Source: Azolla caroliniana
Lineage: Eukaryota > Polypodiophyta
Length of the DNA stretch: 64,000 bases
Direction of reading: 5' to 3'
Assembly: GCA_043228905.1 (NCBI GenBank)
Contig: JBHGNT010000002.1
Coordinates: 17,670,001-17,734,000, forward strand
The first letter of the stretch is position 1. Every line of letters begins with the position of its first letter. The position numbers were made by a program, and so were the translations under genes. Under the pieces are notes generated by a model. That model was not told the DNA's origin. It worked only from the letters and a program-made list of their open reading frames with translations, and searched no databases. This document shows positions 44,603-56,067 of the stretch, piece after piece.

Positions 44603-44604
44603 TT

Positions 44605-47328
44605 ATTCTTTCTTCGCCATCGACTTCCATCTTTGTTAGGCACCTTTTCTAAATCTTTCACCAATATATCTTTATAAGTTTTGCGATTTGGATGATCTTT
44701 CTTTTCATCATCTGTAGCCTGCATGTCGTGTATGTCTTCATTTCCTATTGTATCGTGTAAATCTTCTTTATATGGTGATCTTAATCCTTTCTTGTTAGGG
44801 TAGGTCGGATTAGTGTACAAGTAATGTGTTACTCCTTCCTCCTCATCTTCTGCTCGAACATCTGCATGTTTCTGATTTTGAAATTGCTTCCCGAAATTCC
44901 TTGTGATCGGACCACTGTAATTTTCTATTTGTGAAACATTTGGAGTAATTAGATCATTAATCCTTAAATTGTGTTTAAAATCGCGTACCTCATGTTGTTT
45001 TTGTTGTTGAAGTAAACTAATCTCATCGAAGATAACTGATCGACTATAGAAACACTTTTGTGTCTGAGGGTCAAATAGCTTGTATGCTTTAACTCCGGAA
45101 GCTTCACCATATCCAATAAAAAAGCATTTTCTAGTGTGTGGATCTAACTTCTTCCGTTTATCTGCAGGTACATGATGATAGGCGATCAAACCGAACACTC
45201 GGAGGTGACCAAGGTTAGGTTTCTGCTTAAACCAGAGTGAATGTGGTGTTTGAAGACCCAATATCTTATGTGGAGATCTATTTTGCAGGTAACAAGCAGT
45301 CGCAACTGCTTCTTGCCAAAATCGAAGAGGCAATCCAGCTACTTGAAGCGTACTTCGACTAGCATCTAGGAGCGTCCAATTCTTGCGCTCAGCTACACCA
45401 TTTTGTTGCGGGTTGTATGGTACAGTATGTTCATGTCTTATTCCATTTTCTTTACAAAAACTGTTCCATTCATCACTAAAATATTCCCCTCCATTGTCAG
45501 TACGAATAGTCGAAATCTTATGTTGACACTGGTTTTCTACATATGCTTTATAATTTGTGAATGCATTGTATGCTCCAGATTTCTTCTTCAGAAAGTATAA
45601 GATTGTGAATCTTGTGTAGTCATCTATGAATGTAATAAAATACTTGTTACCGTTTATTGATACAGATTGCATAGGTCTACATAAGTCCGAATGAATGAGT
45701 TGTAGTGGTCTTTCCGTCCTTTTCTGTTTGCTTATTGGAAACTTTTGTCGACACTGCTTGCCGTAAATGCATCCCTCGCATATAGATATATAGCTGAATG
45801 ACTTTGTTGGAATTCCTTCGAATAATTTATGAACTTGACCAGTCTTCATTGCCTTTGGGTTGAGATGCCCGAGTCGATGATGCCAAAGCATTGTAGGGTC
45901 AATAGGTGACGTGCTTGATGCAAAGAGGGCTTGTATAGGAGTTTTATCCATCATTTGTAAAGGGTAGAGTCTTCCAGATTTGGGGCAAGTCACTCTTAAC
46001 ATCTCACCAGTAGGTAATTCATGAGAAATAATGGCAAAATTATTATTGAATTGTATACTTGTTCCATTTTTTGTTGCTTCACTTACAGATATTACGTTTC
46101 TCATTACACCTGGAACATAATAAACATTTGGAATGCTTACTGTCTTTGATTTGTTTAGAGATAAGTGTACTTCCCCTTTGCCAATCACGACTTTTGTGCC
46201 ATGATCGCCGAATGTCACTTGGAGTGCTTGTGGAAGAGGGCAGTAGTTATGTAGAAGATTTCTATTATTTGTTAAATGATGTGTCGCCCCGGTGTCGAAG
46301 AACCAAAGGTTGTCATTACCTTTCTTTTCATTCACTTGAATTTCATTAGCATCACTTGTAAATGATTGTATAAAATTATTGTCTTCATCTTCTTCACAAT
46401 AGTTCACATTATCATTTTGAATTGATGCACTATGGATTTGTGGATAAAACTTCTTTCCTTTTCTTTTAAGATCAAATTGCTTCTTTCTACAATCTTTTTC
46501 AATATGACCTTGTTTATTACAATACCTACATGTGATCGTAGATATCATCAAGCCTCCCATTCCATTTGATTTGTTCTTTTGTTGAAACTTCTGGTTATTT
46601 GGAAACCGTTGAAATTTCTGCTTCACAAAGTTGCCTCCATTATTTCTCATGGAGGCTGCCATGGCCATGTGGCTAGCCTCATGTTGTGAACTTGTTCTTT
46701 TCCTTCGTAGTTCATCTTGCTTTAACTTTGCTACTAAATTTTGTAAATTTAGATTTTTATCTTCATTATGAATACTTACAAAAGTCATCCATGATTCTGG
46801 TAGCGCTCCCATTAAAATCTCACATTTGTACATTTCATCGATATTATTGCCTGAAGAGATGGTTGTGTCTAATTGCTTTTGCTACTTCATTATAAATGTG
46901 TCGATTTGTTCACCTTCTTTCATCTGTAAATTCATTAATGATCTAAATGAAAAAAATTTAGTTGTTCCGTCATATGGTTGATGAATCTTTTGCAAATACT
47001 CCCACATTTCATTTGTTGTGTGCAAGTTTCGAACATAATCGACTTGCTTGTCACTTAAGTGCATTATTATCTCCATTCTAGCATCGAGGTCTCTACTTTT
47101 CCACATGCTCGTCCTTGGTTCTTGTTCAGGCATTTTCATGGAACCATCTATTATATCTTTTAGATTATTACGCTCCATTATCAACTCCATCTGTGTCTTC
47201 CACATCCTGTAATTGTGAGTAGTTAGTTTCTCAACTATATATTTTCTTACCATACTTGATGGATTTGCAGGATGATGATTGTTTGATGTGGATGTGGATA
47301 GGTTTTCTGATTCTCCTTCGAACTCCAT
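44605..47328 (-). pseudogene. C4 copia gag-protease-integrase
   Basis: The reverse-strand start at 47328 gives MEFEGESENLSTSTSNNHHP. UBN2-type Gag follows (LTTHNYRMWKTQMELIMERN) with one TAG at 46881-46879. Then comes a long open frame from 46833: CRYCNKQGHIEKDC knuckle, protease LWFFDTGATHHLT (intact DTG), GAG-pre-integrase (MLWHHRLGHLNPKAM, CEGCIYGKQCRQKF), and the integrase core with FITFIDDYTRF, TIRTDNGGEYFS and PYNPQQNGVAERKN (DDE triad present). The frame runs into the DNA transposon's right end, where the element is interrupted. The start codon lies 19 bases from the G4 insertion point. Confidence 0.85.
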
Positions 47329-47659
47329 CTTGCTTAGATCGTCCGGTGTCGTGTGAATCTTCACACACTATGTAAAAAAATAATGAAATAATTATTATAG
47401 ATTAGATTAGTAGCTTACTATAGAAAGATGGATATACTCAACAGCTTCAAAATGTATTTTACTATAAACAAAATGGAGAAATACATATCAAGTTATGTGA
47501 AAATAAAGTTTGAGAAGATAGAGAAATTAGAACTATCCCACATAGATAGGAAACTTAAGGCCCTGGCTATATAAGCACCTTGAGCTCCCCCATTTTCCAT
47601 TTGTTCTAAGAGCACTTTGGCCACTTTGTCTTGATGGATGATGGTGGCCAAATTTCCTA

Positions 47660-48095
47660 AATCCGGAAACCGGCCGGTAAACAAGTCAGGAAACCGGCCG
47701 GTAAACAAATCCGGAAAACGGGTCCGGTAAGCAGATCCGGAAACTGGCCGATATGCAAACCGGAACCAGAAACCGGCCGGTATGCAAAATTGGAACTGGA
47801 ACCGGCAAGCAAAACCGGAACCGGTATGCAAATCGGAACCAATTGGTAAGTAAAACCGGAACTAGAATCAGTATGCAAACCGGAAATCGGCCGGTAAGCA
47901 AAACCGGAACCGGAATCGGTATGCAAACCGGAAACGGCCGGTAACCAAAACTGGAACCGGAACCGGCAAGCAAACCGGAACCGGCCGACAAGCAAAACCG
48001 GAACCGGTTGACAAGCAAAACCAGAACTGGCCGGCAAGCAAAACCGGAACCGGAACCGGCCGGCAAGCAAAATGGAACCGACCGGCGAGGGATTC
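47660..48095. repeat. CCGG-rich minisatellite in G4 5' LTR
   Basis: Tandem variants of AACCGGAACCGGCCGGTAAG and CAAAACCGG-type units fill about 430 bp. In the 3' LTR the same tract (about 54815-55085) is about 150 bp shorter. It lies upstream of the presumed transcription start. Confidence 0.8.
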
Positions 48096-48409
48096 GGCGA
48101 TTGGGTGGAACCGGCGACCGTACGAGGTTGGACGCAAATCGAACGGATAAAAGGATCATGTGGCTATTTAAAGAAAGGTAAAAGAGACTAAAGTAAAGGT
48201 CAAGTGGATGGTCGCATGCAACTAAAGAAAAAGCCATGCAACTAAAAATAGATTCAACGAAAAGAAAAGCCATGCAACAAAAAGTGGAGGCATATAATCA
48301 ACGAGGAACTCCATATATAATTCCATTTTTTTTCCTATACTCATATGCTCTCTCCATATTATATTGTTCTTCTTTTCCTTCAGAGCTCTCTTATCTTATC
48401 GAAGCCAAG

Positions 48410-48510
48410 AACCCTAAATTTCCTTACGGAAGACATAAACCCTAATTTCCTAATCAAAGCCATATAACTCAAAAACCCTAATTTTCGAATTGAAGCTAAA
48501 AACCCTAATA
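48410..48510 (+). promoter_or_regulatory. Telo-box cluster in G4 LTR
   Basis: Four ACCCTAA motifs occur in about 100 bp (AGAACCCTAAAT, TAAACCCTAATT, AAAACCCTAATT, AAAACCCTAATA). The 3' LTR has the same cluster at about 55408-55512. AAACCCTAA telo-boxes are known in plant promoters and leaders of growth-linked genes. Confidence 0.55.
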
Positions 48511-48806
48511 TTCTAATTAAATCCATATTTCATTTCTTCTAATCTATTACTCTAGTCATCTCCATTAGCAAATTTTTGTAATCCCAATCTTGGGATTAAT
48601 TGTAATCTTTCTTTCCCTTTATTAATGAAATTTGTGAATCTTTATCATTTTGTATTAATTGTTTAATATAATCATACGAATTTGATATCTTCCGGTCGGA
48701 GGCCCCGGGGTCCTGCCTCAAAGTTCACGTATCCTCGTCGTATTTTCGCGACATCTTTGGTGAACCCGACGTGAAATGAGGCAGTAGGAGGATATCAAGT
48801 ACGAAG

Positions 48807-50984
48807 ATGGCTTCGACAAGTGGAACTCAAGGAGAAGAATTGACGAAAGGCATGGTGTCCGTCGTCGAATTCATGCTGAAAGAGAGAGATCGGGAGGCTT
48901 TAGTCGACAAAGCTGTTGACTGAACTGTGGAGACAGTTGGAAGATTCGGTGGGAAGAACATCACAAATTTCCTTGCTACCTACCGGAACGAGATGCAACA
49001 AAGAGATGTCCATGATCCAAAACAAATTTCAAGCTTTAAGCGTGTGGTAGAACCCGGGATTCGTGAGCGCGTGATGGAGATCCAAAACGAGCATGCAACT
49101 TGGGCGGAGTTCGAAAGGGCTCTTCTCATTGAATACATGCTTGAAGACGCATCACGGATGAATCGGCATACGTTAATGAATTGGATCGAGAAGAAAGGGA
49201 AGAATCTGTGTGCATCGGGAATTTATGCCGAATTCGACCAGAAGTACAACCGACTTTCGAGTGTCGAGCAACGAGTTCTCGACGGAGATAAAGTCTTACT
49301 ATTCCTAAAGGAAATGGATGCGAAAGATCGGCGAGAATTGGGCAGTTTCTTGGAGGACGAAACACAACCAAATGGTTTGGTAGCGGACTGGGCGGCGGTG
49401 AAGAAGACTTGCAGCCGTTGTGATAAGCGGCGACAATGGCAAGAGGAAGCTGAGGTCGAGAATCCACAATTGTGGAAGAAGGCACCTACGACGATTGAGC
49501 CTAGTTGGCCGATCAACAATTTCGACAAGAAAGCAATGGAGGAGTCTATAATCGAAGAGCTCTCCAAGAAGTTTGAAGCGGTATCGCTAGCCAACTTAGG
49601 TCGACGCGGGCCCAAGGGAAAAGAAGCGTCTAGATGTGTGTGGTGCGATAGCTTTGAACACTCACGAAGGGAATGTGCTGACTTGCAAGATGCGGTTCGC
49701 AAGAATGTCGTCTATTTGGACGGCAACATGATTCACTCGAGCGAGACCCGGAAGCCACTATGAGTGAACTTCGGAAGAGGTGGGCTGAAAAAGATTGTAG
49801 AAGAAGAAGATGCAAGGCATGTGGAGGCTATGCACTATGCCGCTTCGGCTGGGATACGAGTTGGAAAAGAGAATCTTAAAATGATCAAGCCAGGAGCTGG
49901 GTTTTGGCCAACGGTCTTCGAGTGCGAAGAAAAAGGCAAAATCAATTCGGAGGATCTAAAACTTGCTGATCGAAACGTGCGACGAGCAACCGGATGGTCA
50001 GATCCAATCGACGAAAACACAAGCTTTGCGGAGGTTGTGTGTGACACCTATGAAGCCCTTGTCGAAGAGAAGAGGAAGAGAACCGGTGAAGAAGATCGCA
50101 CATCAAAGAGACCTAACACGAGGAACGGAGGGAAAGAAGGGCCACCCCAACCTATCCCAAGAAAAGAGATTGGTGAAACAAACATGAAGCCCGGTGGATC
50201 AAGCCAACCTGCTCGGATGGAAGTCGAAGAATCAACGAAGAAAGGAAAAGAACGAGCGGCACCGACTTACAAGCTAAGGTCGGACATAGAACAAACAACT
50301 AACTTGCGGAAGGTCCTTGAGGAGAAGGTTTTAGATAGTCATGTCGACCTTACCTTCAGAGAGCTACTTGGGATCGTGAAGAAGGAGTTCCATGATACTA
50401 TCGTGGACCTTATTAAAAGGAAGCGGCAACAATCTGATGAAGAGGAGGTGAAAACAAGTGCCATAACCATGGCAAGATCGGAAGAGGAAGAAGAAGTGGT
50501 GGTGGCGGATAGCCATTACTCGCGGCCTCATTGGGTAAGAGCGACAACGGAGACACCGGTGAAGATCGGGGAGAAGAAAGAGACCGTGGTCGCTTTGATT
50601 GACCATGGCTCAGAGATCAACCTCATGTCGACCGAGTTCTACAAGAAAGGAAGATGGCCGATTAATACAAACCACGACTGGAAGATTTGAGCGGCGACGA
50701 AGGCTACGGAGGACTTGTACGGAGCTTGCCCCAACGTTAAAGTCACGATCAGGGATGTAGAGATTGATCAACACTTCTTCGTGCAAGACTCGGCTTCACA
50801 TCCTGTCATCCTAGGACAACCATATATAACATCGTCCCGGATGGAGACCAAGGTGTTCGATAATGGAGCAGCCTTCGCACGCGTCAAGAGTCTTGATAGT
50901 AAAAGATCCGTTCAATTCTTGACGGTGTGAGCTAATCATGAAAGGAACCGAGATAGCCTTGGAGGCGAATCCTCGGATTTTTAA
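48807..50984 (+). pseudogene. G4 gag-protease, one frame with four TGA codons
   Basis: ATG 48807 (MASTSGTQGEELTKGM), stop TAA 50982-50984. The capsid region reads GGKNITNFLATYRNEMQQRD, then NRLSSVEQRVLDGDKVLLFL, then ADWAAVKKTCSRCDKRRQWQ. The zinc knuckle is CVWCDSFEHSRREC near 49637-49680. Retropepsin has VVALIDHGSEINLMS near 50597-50640 and ASHPVILGQPYITSS. In-frame TGA occurs at 48921, 49761, 50688 and 50928, and nothing else breaks the frame. At 50688 and 50928 sibling G1 has CGA, so those stops are C-to-T changes at CpG. The product would be the Gag precursor of a virus-like particle. Confidence 0.85.
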
Positions 50985-51049
50985 AGCGGACTATTGAAGC
51001 ATGGGGCACAAATAGTCCGAGCAATCATAAGTCCACACAAGGAAGCAAA

Positions 51050-54000
51050 GTGTGTGGATTGCAAGGAGAGGCAACATGCGTCACACCTGGTAGCGCATGC
51101 AAACTTAGACTACTCAACAAGAAGGGAAAGTGTCAGATACAAGACTTCCAGGAGGTGCTGAAAGAAGAAAGCATAATCGAAGAAGAAGAATTTGTGTCAT
51201 ATATTCTAGAGGAAGCCTCATTTAACGACACCATCGGCGAAATCAAGGAAGTCGTGGATTTGAGCTATCCTCACCATCAACATGTGATTTCGGTTAACTC
51301 CGTCAACATGTATACTATCATCGATGAATATCATCGAGGCATCTTGATAGAGGAAGCCGAAGTCAACACAAAATATAAAACTGTGGATAGGAAGATCAAG
51401 CCAGTTGTAGTTCCGCTACCGGAAGATAGTTGGCAAAAGATGAAGGAAGTTGCAAAAGATCGAAGCTTAAGGAACCCAAATACAATTGGTCACATCTTCA
51501 CTGAAGAGACGAAGGGAAAGCTACGAGTTGGAAGGGAGGATTTCCTCCTCCCTGAAGAGGAGCGGATGTTTCGTGGAATGCTTGAAAGACATGGGAAGGC
51601 TTTCGCATTTTTCCCACAAGAAATCGGGTGTGCTAATCCAAGGACGGTAGAACCGATGGTGATCTTCACGGTGCCGCATGTGCCTTGGAATTTGAAACCG
51701 ATACCGGTTCCGAGAGCACACCTACCGAAGCTGATCGAGCTCTTAAAGGAGAAGGTGAGGATGGGAATTCTAGAACCGTTGAATGCTCCTTATTCTAATA
51801 GGTGGTTCACGGTGCCAAAGAAGAATGGATCGTTGCGATTCATTCAAGATCTTCAACCCGTCAACAAGGTGACAATTCGGAATGCTGGAATCGGTCCGAG
51901 TGTGGATGAATTTGCCGAGGCGTTTGCGGGCCGGTCCATCTACTCCATCGGCGATCTCTACTCTGGCTACGATCAATTCCAGTTGGCGGTCGACAGTCGT
52001 GACATTACAACCATGAGAACTCCAATCGGGTTGGTGCGGATGTGTACCTTACCTCAAGGCGCAACGAACTCGGTGGCTCATATGGTGAATGCCATGAACA
52101 AGGTCTTGAAGGATTGCATCCCGGATATCATAATGCCATTCTTAGATGATATTCCGATAAAAGGATGTTCGGATGAAGAGAAGGATGAATCAAAAGATAA
52201 GGATGGATGTAGAAAGTTCGTCATGGATCATATGAAAGATTGCAAGAAGGTGCTCCAAAGGCTCGAAGATGCGAATTTGACATTTTCGGGAGAAAAATCC
52301 GCATTCGGGCAACCGGAGATCCTGGTGGTAGGTCACTTGTGTGGAGCATACGGTCGGAAGCCTTCGCCATCCAAGGTGAATGCAATCCAAGACATGAAAG
52401 AAGAATGTGTAACCCAAACGGAGGTTCGAAGGTTCCTTGGAGCATGCGTGTTTTATAATATTTGGATTCCACACTACGCCCACATTGCTGAGCCATTATA
52501 TGGTCTACTAAAGAAGAAGCGGATGTTCGAATGGACGAGCGAGCATACAATCACCATCCGAAGGCTGAAGAAATTATTGATGGAGGCACCTGCATTACGG
52601 AAAGCGGACTATTCATACGGCAAGCCGATTTTCGTGACTGTGGACACTAGTCCAATCGGAATTGGATGGGTTATCAACCAAGAAGATGAAGATTGCAACC
52701 GATATGCAATTCGGTTTGGCGCGAAAATGTTAAGTGACAGGCAAAGAAGGTATGCCCAAGTGAAGAGGGAGCTATGGGGGATCGTCTCGGCAATCAAATC
52801 TGATCGTGATTACCTTATTGGAGCAGAAGTCATAATTGAGACAGATTGCCTACCAATTTTGGGTATGATATCTGGTTGTAATACACCGGATATTGCCATG
52901 TTGCGTTGGATTGCATATATCAAATCACTCAACCCAGAGATCCATCATGTAGCTGGGAAGTGTAATGTCGTTGCAGACATGCTATCACGAGCGAGATACG
53001 ACGGAGAAGAAGATCGACATTCTGATGAAGATGATGTTGGCTTGGATTTCTTTGCAAGTTCCTATGCTCGGGTGTTGACTACTTTCATAGAAGAGGACTA
53101 CGAAGGCGAATTCGTGGAGATCGGGAAATACTTGAGTTCTCTCCAAAAGATGAATCATGGTTGACGGAAGGCTTCCATCAAATTCGGAAGAAGGCATACA
53201 AGTATTTCCTTAAGGATGGAGCTCTTTGGAGGCATGCAAAAAAGAAGAATGGGACTCCGATGAGAGTTGTCTGCAAGCTAGAAGACCAACAAAAACTAAT
53301 GTCCGAATTTCATGATAGTGTTTTTGTAGGCCATCGAGGAATATGGGCTACGTTTGCGAAGCTTAAGGAGAGATATTGGTGGTCGGGCATCTACAAAGAT
53401 GTAGCAGCTTATGTGGAAACATGTAAGGAATGTCAAATGTTTTCGAATATTCGCCATCGAGATGGACTTCATCTGACTTACCCATTGGCTATGAATTACA
53501 AGTGGATGGTGGACATAGTGATGATGCCAATGGGACGATGGCAGATGAAGTATCTTGTGCTCGCGAGAGAGGATCTTACCAATCAAGTTGAAGGGCGAGC
53601 ATTAAGAACTAAGGAGACGTCATCGGTATGCCGATTCCTTCTTGAAGATGTTATTTGCAGATATGGATGCGTCGGCAAGTTAGTGGCTGATAGAGGCGAG
53701 TTGGACGCCAATGAAGCTAGAGAATTCTTCTCGAGGATGGGAATCAAATTATCTCTTACCATGGCGTATAATCCGGAAGCAAATGGGAAGGTGGAACGTG
53801 GACATGGACCGATTGTGAAGGCTCTAGTGAAAGCTTGCCATGGGAAAATAGGAGAATGGCCGCGTCTATTGCCATTTGCACTATGGGCTGACAGGACTAC
53901 TCATAGCATGGTGACGAGATACATGCCGGCAAAGCTCATATTCGGACAAAAGCCAATAATGCATGTAGAACAAAGTATTATTTCATGGTTTGCATTGCCA

Positions 54001-54429
54001 TGGCAAGATGAGATAAGTAGGGAAGATCTTCTAGCATTGAGGATTCGACAATTAGAGCGGAATTTGGAAGATATAGAGGTGGCTAAAGCGCGGCTAAAGA
54101 ATGCAAGGCTAAAGAACAAGAAAGACTTCGATAAACGACATCGACTTCGGCCGAGGAAAATCGTTGAAGGAGATTGGGTGCTAGTCTATGATAGTAGCCT
54201 AGATAACCAACATAGTACAGCTCGAAAATTCTCACAACGATGGTTTGGGCCATATGTGGTGAAGAAAGTGGAAGATAATGCAACATATCATTTAGTAGAA
54301 CTGGATGGTACACCACTTGCCTTGCCAATTGCCGGTAAAAGAATCAAGATCTTCAAGAGAAGAGATAGAATAGAAATTGGATTCGAAGCTTTTGACGATT
54401 CAGTCTTAAGCATCGATGAAAAAGTATAG
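51050..54429 (+). pseudogene. G4 pol: RT, RNase H, integrase, one frameshift
   Basis: The 704-codon frame 51050-53164 holds RT (VPKKNGSLRFIQDLQPVN, SIGDLYSGYDQFQLAVD, catalytic MPFLDDIPIKG) and RNase H (VTVDTSPIGIGWVINQ, KRELWGIVSAIKSD, AGKCNVVADMLSR). A run of four A at 53145-53148, where G1 has five, shifts the frame. Integrase continues at 53161-54429: zinc region with GHRGIWATFAKLKERYWWSG and CKECQMF, core with VADRGELDANEAREFF and NPEANGKVERGHG. It ends in a C-terminal domain (KFSQRWFGPYVVKKVEDN) without a chromodomain. The exact pol start is uncertain. Repairing one base would be needed for a continuous product, so this copy is inactive. Confidence 0.88.
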
Positions 54430-55819
54430 TAAACAAAAATGAATCCTCACCAAAATTGGCACATACCGGTGGATGTGCAGGTTTGGTGGGGGCGAATGTC
54501 GTGTGAATCTTCACACACTATGTAAAAAAATAATGAAATAATTATTATAGATTAGATTAGTAGCTTACTATAGAAAGATGGATATACTCAACAACTTCAA
54601 AATGTATTTTACTATAAACAAAATGGAGAAATACATATCAAGTTATGTGAAATTAAAGTTTGAGAAGATAGAGAAATTAGAACTATCCCACATGGATAGG
54701 AAACTTAAGGCCCTGACTATATAAGCACCTTGAGCTCCCTCATTTTCCATTTGTTCTAAGAGCACTTTGGCCACTTTGTCTTGATGGATGATGGTGGCCA
54801 AATTCCCTAAATCAGGAAACCGGTCGGTAAACAAATCCGGAAACCGGCCGGTAAGCAAATCCGGAAAACGGGTCCGGTAAGCAAATCCGAAAACCGGCCG
54901 GTATGCAAACTAGAAACCGGCCGGTAAGCAAAACCGGAACCGGAACCGGAACCAGAACCAGTATGCAAACCAGAAATCGACCGGTAAGCAAAACTGGAAC
55001 TGGAACCAGCAAGCAAACCGGAATCGGCTGACAAGCAAAACCGAAACCGAAACCGGCCGGCAAGCAAAATGGAACCGGCCGGCGAGGGATTCGGCGATCG
55101 GGCGGAACCGGCGACCGTACGAGGTTGGACGCAAATCGAATGGATAAAAGGATCATGTGGCTATTTAAAGAAAGGTAAAAGAGACTAAAGTAAAGGTCAA
55201 GTGGACAGTCGCATGCAACTAAAGAAAAAGCCATGCAACTAAAAATAGATTCAACGAAAAGAGAAGCCATGCAACAAAAAGTGGAGGCATATGATCAACG
55301 AGGAACTCCATATATAATTATTCCATTTTTTTTCCTATACTCATATGCTCTCTCCATATTATATTGTTCTTCTTTTCCTTCAGAGCTCTCTTATCTTATC
55401 GAAGCCAAGAACCCTAAATTTCCTTACAGAAGACATAAACCCTAATTTCCTAATCAAAGCCATATAACTCAAAAACCCTAATTTTTGAATTGAAGCGAAA
55501 AACCCTAATATTCTAATTAAATCCATATTTCATTTCTTCTAATCTATTACTCTAGTCATCTCCATTAGCAAATTTTTGTAATCCCAATCTTGGGATTAAT
55601 TGTAATCTTTCTTTCCCTTTATTAATGAAATTTGTGAATCTTTATCATTTTGTATTAATTGTTTAATATAATCATACGAATCTGATATCTTCCGGTCGGA
55701 GGCCCCGGGGTCCTGCCTCAAAGTTCACGTATCCTCGTCGTATTTTCGCGACACCGGATCAATCCAAGAACAAAATGTTTTGTGTTTTGATTGATGTCTT
55801 TAATTTAGCTCTGATACCA

Positions 55820-56067
55820 TGTAAGAAATCAAGCAATAACACAAAAGATAGGAAGCAGATACCAGGGAGAGAGAGAGATCAAGAACGAACAGTTGTATTT
55901 CTCACATCATATGACTTGTGGTTACAATGTGTATATCAAAGAGAAAGGGTAGTTACAAAACGTTTTTATAAATGAGGGTATTTTAGGATTATTTATTTAC
56001 TACTTTATTTATCATAATATGTTTTATTTTTTACTCCTAATATTATACTTTATTTTATATTCTAACA
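55820..56067 (-). mobile_element. C4 5' LTR
   Basis: 248 bp, TGTTAGAATATAAAA to TTTCTTACA on the reverse strand, followed by the tRNA-Met primer site (55819-55808). Almost identical to the 3' LTR at 32839-33078 except for small gaps, so C4 is fairly young. G2 sequence resumes at 56068 (GGATG). Confidence 0.88.

Larger units (their letters stand above)
35799..44604. mobile_element. Two-gene DNA transposon with methyltransferase and DUF7869-like protein
   Basis: Terminal inverted repeats of 34 nt with one mismatch (35802-35835 and 44569-44602, starting CACGTTCGCGTT). Weaker inverted similarity extends at least to ACTAGTATCA plus CATGTTC (35896-35912; reverse strand at 44499-44482). ATT at both edges (35796-35798 and 44605-44607) would be a 3-bp duplication that restores the copia reading frame. 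It interrupts copia C4 between integrase and RT. Inside are two divergent genes and a central palindrome array. I know no named superfamily with this content. Confidence 0.8.
47347..55753 (+). mobile_element. G4: near-complete autonomous Ty3/gypsy retrotransposon
   Basis: LTRs at 47347-48753 (1407 bp) and 54497-55753 (1257 bp), both TGTCGTGTGAATC to TTTCGCGACA, with 4-bp duplication CCGG (47343-47346, 55754-55757). The length difference comes from a CCGG-rich minisatellite. The primer site TCTTTGGTGAACCCGACGTG starts at 48754, and the polypurine GGTGGGGGCGAA ends at 54496. One gag-protease frame and one pol region carry all domains. The RT style (GPSVDEFAEAFAGRSIYSIG, FLDDIPIKG) resembles a gypsy lineage seen in charophytes and basidiomycetes. 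Four TGA stops and one frameshift disable it. It sits in copia C4's leader. Confidence 0.92.
32839..56067 (-). mobile_element. C4: copia element split by a DNA transposon and by gypsy G4
   Basis: The 5' LTR is 55820-56067 (TGTTAGAATATAAAA to TTTCTTACA), next to the tRNA-Met primer site at 55808-55819. The 3' LTR is 32839-33078 and lacks the last 10 bases of the element. The polypurine tract ATGGGGTGG lies at 33079-33090. The reading region runs gag (47328) to integrase (44605), then RT and RNase H (35798-33253). Removing 35799-44604 and 47347-55753 restores the usual copia order, so both are later insertions. Confidence 0.88.

Noticed and set aside
47657-48273. Reverse-strand frames with repeated FRFRFCLPAG as a repeat protein
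   Set aside because: Translation of the CCGG minisatellite in the G4 LTR. It has no consistent frame between the two LTRs.
50597-50640. DHG in the G4 protease as an inactivating mutation
   Set aside because: G1 has the same DHGSEINLMS, so it is a lineage feature rather than damage in this copy.
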